A stretch of DNA of 10,546 nt, taken from positions 1-10,546 of the forward strand of contig SVKT01000045.1 of assembly GCA_015068335.1 (NCBI GenBank). The letters run 5' to 3'. Position 1 is the first letter of the stretch, and each line of letters opens with the position of its first letter. Made by a program: the position numbers and the translations under genes. The notes beneath the pieces were generated by a model that worked only from the letters and a program-made list of their open reading frames with translations, did no database searches and was not told the origin of the DNA. Shown piece after piece: positions 6,965-10,546 of the stretch. This stretch comes from Oscillospiraceae bacterium (GTDB lineage Bacteria; Bacillota; Clostridia; Oscillospirales; Oscillospiraceae).

Positions 6965-7612
6965 TTATGTCCTGACTGCTTCCGGAGCGGTCGCGGTCTT
7001 TTGTCCTTTTTTCTGATAGCCGAGATACCAGCGCAGCGCGGGGATTCCGGCGCCGAAGGCGACGGCAAGCAGGGTCCCGATACGAATGGAGATCCCCACC
7101 TCTGCTTCTGCGGTGGTTTCTGCTGTGTCAAAATCCAGCCCGATATGGATCCGGGGATCCGGAATGTCCAGAAGTTGTTCTGCCTGGGGCATCAGGGTCC
7201 AGAGCCACGCATATATCGCTCCGTATTGCTGCGCTGCGGCGGCGGGATCTTCCTGCCCGCCAATGGTCAGGGAGACTTGCAGAGGCGTGATGCGCACACC
7301 TCGTCCCAGGCGGTGCAGCGCCCGCTTCAAAGGCGGCCAAAGAACGCGGCAGACATCTTTGATATCTGCAAAGGTCGGCTTTACGGCCTGTTTCTTCTTT
7401 CTGGAAGATGGTTTGCTATCGGCAGCATCTGCGCCGTCTTTCGGTTCCGCAGTTGCCTTGCTGTCCTTGGAAGGCAGATGAAAACGCAGAAGGCCGATGC
7501 GCACATCCAGCGTCAGGGCGTTGCTGCGCCATTGTGCGTAAATTCCAACCCGCGTCAGACACAGCAGCAGGAAAAGGGCGATCAGAATCCCGAGGATCCA
7601 TAGCCAGAGCAC
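6965..7612 (-). CDS. DUF2953 membrane protein (YtfI-like)
   Basis: A 215-residue protein matching the DUF2953/YtfI pattern, of no known biochemical function. It has an N-terminal transmembrane helix (about 1-20, LWLWILGILIALFLLLCL), a short strand-rich region (VGIYAQWRSNALTLDVRIGLLRFHL), a lysine-, alanine- and aspartate-rich linker (about 50-75), and a conserved core (LHRLGRGVRITPLQVSLTIGGQEDPAAAAQQYGAIYAWLW). A second hydrophobic segment (GTLLAVAFGAGIPALRWYLGY) and a basic tail follow. AAGGAGG at 7627-7621 is eight bases before GTG 7612. A GTG at 7621 lies inside that Shine-Dalgarno and is unlikely. Its position just before gerW is conserved in spore formers, so a sporulation role is likely but unproven. 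Confidence 0.82.
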   Translation of the reverse strand: MLWLWILGILIALFLLLCLTRVGIYAQWRSNALTLDVRIGLLRFHLPSKDSKATAEPKDGADAADSKPSSRKKKQAVKPTFADIKDVCRVLWPPLKRALHRLGRGVRITPLQVSLTIGGQEDPAAAAQQYGAIYAWLWTLMPQAEQLLDIPDPRIHIGLDFDTAETTAEAEVGISIRIGTLLAVAFGAGIPALRWYLGYQKKGQKTATAPEAVRT

Positions 7613-7649
7613 AGACGGCACCTCCTTCCGACAGGGTTAGTGTTTCCCG

Positions 7650-8294
7650 TTATTCCGCGTTATCTTCTCCGGGAAATGCGGCGTTCTCCGGCAAATCGAT
7701 TCCAAAGACCCCGGCGGTTTCAGACGGGTCAACGATCTGGCCGTCATCGGTCAGGCGCATCTGCCCGTCGCTGCCCAGGTCAGGCATTTCGGGCAGATCA
7801 TCCAGACTGTTGAGATGGAATGCGCGCAGGAAGTGTTTGGTGGTGCGATACAGGTGCGGCCTGCCGGGCACTTGAAGCCGACCGCACTCCTCAATGAGTT
7901 TTCGCTCTTGCAGCAGGCCCATTGTGTAGGAACTGTCCACGCCGCGGATCTGATCCACGTAAGCGCGGGTCGTGGGCTGATAATAGGCCACAATGGTGAG
8001 AACCTCCAACGCGGGCTGGCTCAACTTTGCCGGCTTGCGGATCTCAAAGGCCTTGCGGATCACATCGGCGTAATCGGGCGAGGAGCAAAGTTGCCAACTG
8101 TCCTCAATGTGCAGCAGACGGATGCCTCGCCGTTCATAGGCGTAGTAATCCATCAGTCGTTGGAGGACCTGCTCAACGGTTGACCGGTCCATCTCCATCG
8201 CGACACAGATACGGTCCACGTGAACGGGTTCTCCCGATGCGAACAGGATACCCTCGATGGCAGATTCTATTTCTCTCATCTCCAAGGTTTCCAC
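7650..8294 (-). CDS. scpB: Segregation and condensation protein B
   Basis: A 214-residue winged-helix subunit of the SMC-ScpAB condensin complex, which compacts and resolves newly replicated chromosomes. ScpB dimers bind the ScpA kleisin. Two winged-helix domains are apparent (about 5-85 and 88-160). The second holds the family signature LSQPALEVLTIVAYYQPTTRAYVDQIRGVDS (91-121), followed by ERKLIEECGRLQVPGRPHLYRTT. The C-terminal 45 residues are acidic and probably disordered. The start is GTG, nine bases after AAGGAG (8309-8304). A later in-frame ATG (8279) has GGAG directly against it and is less likely. It lies 35 bases after scpA, the usual pairing. Confidence 0.95.
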   Translation of the reverse strand: METLEMREIESAIEGILFASGEPVHVDRICVAMEMDRSTVEQVLQRLMDYYAYERRGIRLLHIEDSWQLCSSPDYADVIRKAFEIRKPAKLSQPALEVLTIVAYYQPTTRAYVDQIRGVDSSYTMGLLQERKLIEECGRLQVPGRPHLYRTTKHFLRAFHLNSLDDLPEMPDLGSDGQMRLTDDGQIVDPSETAGVFGIDLPENAAFPGEDNAE

Positions 8295-8329
8295 GGCGGA
8301 TTTCTCCTTACGTAAGTTTTAGAATGCGG

Positions 8330-9121
8330 TCACAGCCGCAGATCGTCAGGCAGTTCTCCCTCCTGACGCACGGTGCAGTCTGTTTCCGAGCCGGCAAGAT
8401 GCAGAACGCGGGCACGGCACAGTTCCAGCACCGCCAAAAAGGTGGCGACCACCTCACTGCGGCTGCGATTGCCCCGGAACAGAAGACGAAATCGGGTGAT
8501 GCCGCTTTCGCGGAGGTGCCGCAGGATCTCGCGCGCCTTGCTCTCCACCGGGTAGGGTTCGTGCTGTGCGATGGCCTGAAACGAAGTTTTCGGCGGGGGA
8601 AGACTCCGCTCGGCGCGGTTCTGGATCTCTGCCATAGCAAGAACCAGATCCGCCTTTTCCTGATCGTATTCATAGATCTTTCCGCGCTTCACGGGTTCCG
8701 GATTACGGGTCATAATGTTCCGTCCGAATTCGCTTAACGGTTCCAGTTTCTGCGCCATCGTTTTTACGCGGATGTAGTTTTCGTTGCGCTTGCGCTCCTC
8801 CAAAGACTGGATCAGCGCATCCATCTCGCTCTGCGCCTCTTCATCCTCGATGGAGAGCAGCATACGGGTCTTGATATATACCAGGTGAGATGCCATTGTG
8901 ACAAATTCGCTGGCCACTTCCAGATCCAGTTTCTGCCGCTGTTCCAGCCAGAGAATGTACTGGTCGCAGATCAGGGAAATAGAAATGTCCTGGATCTCCA
9001 TCTTATTCTTCCCCAGCAGGAAGAGGATCAGGTCCAGAGGGCCTTCAAAGTCCTGCATTTCCTCGCTGCGGGAGCGAACCACCTTTTCCAGTTTGTATAC
9101 AGGATTTTCCAAACAGTCCAC
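8330..9121 (-). CDS. scpA: Segregation and condensation protein A (kleisin)
   Basis: The kleisin subunit (263 residues) that bridges SMC heads and binds ScpB in bacterial condensin. The N-terminal domain carries DFEGPLDLILFLLGKNKMEIQDISISLI (24-51) and the helix LEVASEFVTMASHLVYIKTRMLL (67-89), both diagnostic. A charged middle section leads to the C-terminal winged helix (SRSEVVATFLAVLELCRARVLHL) that docks on SMC. There is a short insertion (EKVVRSRSEEMQ) before the FEGPLDL motif compared with the compact Bacillus form. The start is ambiguous: GTG 9121 lies one base after the upstream stop but lacks a Shine-Dalgarno, while TTG 9112, three codons on, has TGAGG seven bases before it. I list the longer form. 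It is tightly linked to the peptidase gene upstream and scpB downstream. Confidence 0.95.
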   Translation of the reverse strand: MDCLENPVYKLEKVVRSRSEEMQDFEGPLDLILFLLGKNKMEIQDISISLICDQYILWLEQRQKLDLEVASEFVTMASHLVYIKTRMLLSIEDEEAQSEMDALIQSLEERKRNENYIRVKTMAQKLEPLSEFGRNIMTRNPEPVKRGKIYEYDQEKADLVLAMAEIQNRAERSLPPPKTSFQAIAQHEPYPVESKAREILRHLRESGITRFRLLFRGNRSRSEVVATFLAVLELCRARVLHLAGSETDCTVRQEGELPDDLRL

Positions 9122-9122
9122 C

Positions 9123-9782
9123 TCAATAAATCAGGTTCAGAAGAAATGTATAAACAAAGACAATGGCATCGCTGATAAAATTGCTCATCACACCGAAATA
9201 GGACAGCGCGAGCAGCACCAGGATACCGTAGCGCTCATAACGCATCAGTTTCTCATATGCCCGGTCCGGCAGAAACGCCGCAAAGAGTTTCGAGCCGTCC
9301 AACGGAGGGATGGGAATCAGATTGAACAGACCAAGTCCCACAGAAAGCGGCGCTGCCACGTATAATAGGAAACTGAACAACTCGTCAACCCATACGTAAT
9401 AAGGACTGTAAAGGTATATCAGTTTACTTAAAAATATCATTAAAACAGCCAAGAGCAGATTGGAGACCGGGCCGGCCAGTGCGGTCAGCGCCATTCCCAA
9501 CTTTGGCTTTTTGAAATAGCGGTCATCCACCGGTACGGGTTTTGCCCAGCCGAAGCCCGCAAAGAACATCATTGCCAGACCGAACCAATCGATGTGGCGC
9601 AGCGGATTGAATGATAGGCGGCGCATCCGTTTTGCAGTGGGGTCTCCCAGAAGATATGCTGCCAGTCCGTGGCAGGTCTCGTGTACCGTCAGACACAGCA
9701 GCACCGCGGCAACGCGCAGCAGCGCGTCCAGCAGCGAGCCCACATCCAGCGCTTGCAGCAGTTCCTGAAAATAATGCAGCAT
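9123..9782 (-). CDS. Site-2 protease family (M50) membrane metallopeptidase
   Basis: A 219-residue polytopic membrane protein of peptidase family M50. The zinc-binding HExxH is H34-E-T-C-H38 inside a hydrophobic helix, and the third ligand is D162 in LFNLIPIPPLDGSK, the typical NxxPxPPLDG motif. Further hydrophobic segments (66-78, 98-120, 136-157, 185-215) suggest about five or six transmembrane passes. It has no PDZ or CBS domain, unlike RseP or SpoIVFB, and belongs to the short YwhC-like group whose substrates are unknown. The ATG is preceded by GGGAG at about five bases. It is the first gene of the operon, behind a strong promoter, and such genes often precede scpA in Firmicutes. All zinc ligands are intact, so it is probably active. 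Confidence 0.92.
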   Translation of the reverse strand: MLHYFQELLQALDVGSLLDALLRVAAVLLCLTVHETCHGLAAYLLGDPTAKRMRRLSFNPLRHIDWFGLAMMFFAGFGWAKPVPVDDRYFKKPKLGMALTALAGPVSNLLLAVLMIFLSKLIYLYSPYYVWVDELFSFLLYVAAPLSVGLGLFNLIPIPPLDGSKLFAAFLPDRAYEKLMRYERYGILVLLALSYFGVMSNFISDAIVFVYTFLLNLIY

Positions 9783-9819
9783 AGTATCTCCCAGTCACAA
9801 TAACCCAAAATATAGTTGC

Positions 9820-9848
9820 ATTATACCAGATTCAAACACTAAATACAA
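9820..9848 (-). promoter_or_regulatory. Sigma-A-type promoter of the site-2 protease/scpAB/gerW/dac/rluB operon
   Basis: On the minus strand, TTGTAT (9848-9843) is followed after 17 bases by a perfect TATAAT (9825-9820), preceded by TGG to give an extended -10. Transcription would begin near 9813, about 30 bases before the ATG. It is the best promoter match in the window and no terminator intervenes before the peptidase gene. Confidence 0.8.
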
Positions 9849-9865
9849 GAAAAACCCTGTTTGAA
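9831..9865 (-). repeat. 8-bp inverted repeat around the -35 box, possible operator
   Basis: TTCAAACA (9831-9838, in the promoter spacer) is the exact reverse complement of TGTTTGAA (9858-9865, upstream of the -35). The 19 bases between the arms contain the -35 element. A dimeric repressor binding both arms would block RNA polymerase. This AT-rich region could give such a match by chance. Confidence 0.3.
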
Positions 9866-9921
9866 GTTTGTCTTTTCAAGATTTTAAGAAATAACGCTAC
9901 TTTGTTTGTCTTTTAAACTCC

Positions 9922-9950
9922 TTGACTTTTTTATTGAACTGTGTTACGTT
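9922..9950 (+). promoter_or_regulatory. Candidate plus-strand promoter in the tsf / site-2 protease gap
   Basis: TTGACT (9922-9927) is followed after 17 bases by TACGTT (9945-9950), preceded by TGT to give an extended -10. The -35 matches five of six bases; the -10 keeps the key T, A and final T but is otherwise weak. Upstream sequence is AT-rich. Transcription would start near 9957, running away from every annotated gene and toward tsf. Confidence 0.5.
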
Positions 9951-9956
9951 CTTCTC

Positions 9957-10108
9957 AGGAGCAGAGTTCGGTAGACTGTTGCGCAATTGGAGCGCAGGGG
10001 TAAATGCCGTATTCTGTTCTTTATCTATGTGAGGCGCTCCTCTGCCCATTGACGGGGGGCACCTCAAAAGAAAAGGAGGCAGACGCGGAATGCGTCTGCC
10101 TCTTTTTT
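9957..10108 (+). ncRNA. Candidate structured small RNA, family not recognised
   Basis: About 150 bases lie between a plus-strand promoter-like sequence and a hairpin with six T. Strong pairings can be drawn. GGAGCGC (9989-9995) pairs with GCGCTCC (10034-10040). GAGGCGCTCCTC (10031-10042) pairs with GGGGGGCACCTC (10054-10065) with one mismatch and two G-T pairs. GCAGAG (9961-9966) pairs with CTCTGC (10040-10045). These share bases and cannot all form together, which suggests alternative folds. No open reading frame of note crosses it. I could not match it to 6S, SRP, tmRNA or a known riboswitch by eye. It might instead be just the untranslated tail after tsf, read on the other strand. Confidence 0.4.
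10071..10108. terminator. Bidirectional intrinsic terminator after tsf
   Basis: An 11-bp perfect stem, GAGGCAGACGC (10076-10086) with GCGTCTGCCTC (10092-10102), encloses a five-base loop GGAAT. On the plus strand it is followed by six T. On the minus strand it is followed by TTTTCTTTT. It begins about 20 bases past the tsf stop and would end both tsf transcripts and any plus-strand RNA from the gap. Confidence 0.88.
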
Positions 10109-10124
10109 GTTTGGAAATGGGTGA

Positions 10125-10546
10125 TTAGCCCTTGACCATAGAAGCGATCTCGGCTGCGAAGTTCTCTTCCTTCTTCTCGATGCCCTCGCCCTTCTCGAAA
10201 CGCACGGCGTCCTTGAAGGTGATGGTACCGCCCTGTGCCTTGGCAACAGAAGCGATATACTGCTCGACGGTGAAGTTGTTGTCCTTCACGAACTCCTGCT
10301 GCAACAGGCAGTTCTCGGAATAGAACTTGTTCAGTTTGCCGACAACGATCTTCTCGATGACCTGCTCGGGCTTGTTGGCCATCTTGGGGTCGTTGGCCAT
10401 CTGAACCATCATAATCTTCTTCTCAGACTCCAAAACCTCGTCGGTGACCTGGGACTTATCCCAGAAACGGGGATTCAGAGCGGCGATCTGCATAGCAGCG
10501 TCCTTGCCGGCCTCTTCGACCTGCTCGTAGGTCAGGTTGGTGTCCA
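10125..10546 (-). CDS. tsf: Elongation factor Ts, C-terminal part (5' end outside window)
   Basis: The last 139 codons of EF-Ts, the guanine-nucleotide exchange factor that recycles EF-Tu from the GDP to the GTP form during translation. Visible family features are AGKDAAMQIAALNPRF near the edge, the coiled-coil region (about SEKKIMMVQMANDPKMANKPEQVIEKIVVGKLNKFYSENCLLQQEFVKD), and the C-terminal module DNNFTVEQYIASVAKAQGGTITFKDAVRFEKGEGIEKK. The frame is open to the right edge, so an internal ATG at 10493 is not the true start. The usual neighbour rpsB is expected just beyond. It is followed directly by its terminator. There is no sign of damage. Confidence 0.96.
   Translation of the reverse strand, partial: DTNLTYEQVEEAGKDAAMQIAALNPRFWDKSQVTDEVLESEKKIMMVQMANDPKMANKPEQVIEKIVVGKLNKFYSENCLLQQEFVKDNNFTVEQYIASVAKAQGGTITFKDAVRFEKGEGIEKKEENFAAEIASMVKG

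Noticed and set aside
6452..7603. Long plus-strand open frame (383 codons) opposite dac, gerW and the DUF2953 gene
   Set aside because: It is antisense to three well-supported genes, shows no recognisable domain and has no convincing ribosome binding site. GC-rich codon bias keeps opposite frames open.
9957..10108. Assignment of the candidate RNA as 6S RNA, SRP RNA or a known riboswitch
   Set aside because: A GGCGCTCC stretch recalls part of E. coli 6S RNA, but I could not draw the long closed rod with a central bubble, and no riboswitch consensus was recognised, so I give no family name.
10090..10128. Twelve-codon plus-strand frame starting ten bases after AAGGAGG
   Set aside because: The Shine-Dalgarno and ATG are inside the stem-loop of the terminator, so the match is best explained by the hairpin sequence.
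10064..10246. Minus-strand 60-codon frame overlapping the end of tsf and the terminator
   Set aside because: It is out of frame with tsf, crosses the terminator and has no domain.

Overview
This window looks like core chromosome from an endospore-forming member of the Clostridia, probably Oscillospirales. The lineage is inferred from gene content, not from a search. Three things point there: an IspH enzyme fused in frame to ribosomal protein S1, the sporulation genes gerW (ytfJ) and its DUF2953 (YtfI-like) neighbour, and GC-rich coding sequence with short AT-rich control regions. All protein genes lie on the minus strand, so transcription runs from right to left.

Right end (10125-10546): the C-terminal third of tsf (elongation factor Ts), followed by a strong GC-rich hairpin with U-runs on both strands (10071-10108). 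The 342-base gap to the next gene is the only sizeable non-coding stretch. It holds a well-formed minus-strand promoter for the next operon and, pointing the other way, a plus-strand promoter-like sequence. Downstream of the latter lies a roughly 150-nt segment rich in mutually exclusive pairings, ending at the same hairpin. This is the best candidate for something undescribed: a small structured RNA.

Middle (4699-9782): a seven-gene operon for a site-2-protease-like membrane metallopeptidase, ScpA, ScpB, a DUF2953 protein, GerW/YtfJ, a DacF/DacB-type D-alanyl-D-alanine carboxypeptidase and an RluB-type pseudouridine synthase. It ends in a clear intrinsic terminator (4667-4694). The content combines chromosome segregation, spore envelope or germination, and rRNA modification. 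It resembles the Bacillus scpAB-dacB-spmAB-rluB and ytfI-ytfJ neighbourhoods merged, but with no spmA/spmB.

Left (1-4541): a second operon starting at its own promoter (4608-4635). It encodes an RpiR/MurR-family regulator, a BaiN/HI0933-type flavoprotein, cytidylate kinase (cmk), a PlsC-type acyltransferase and the ispH-rpsA fusion, which runs off the left edge. These genes overlap by a few bases or sit within 20 bases, so translation is probably coupled. The operon joins nucleotide, phospholipid and isoprenoid precursor synthesis to translation.

Several genes appear to use GTG or TTG starts that are decided by Shine-Dalgarno position. I saw no tRNA, rRNA, CRISPR array, insertion sequence or prophage gene.
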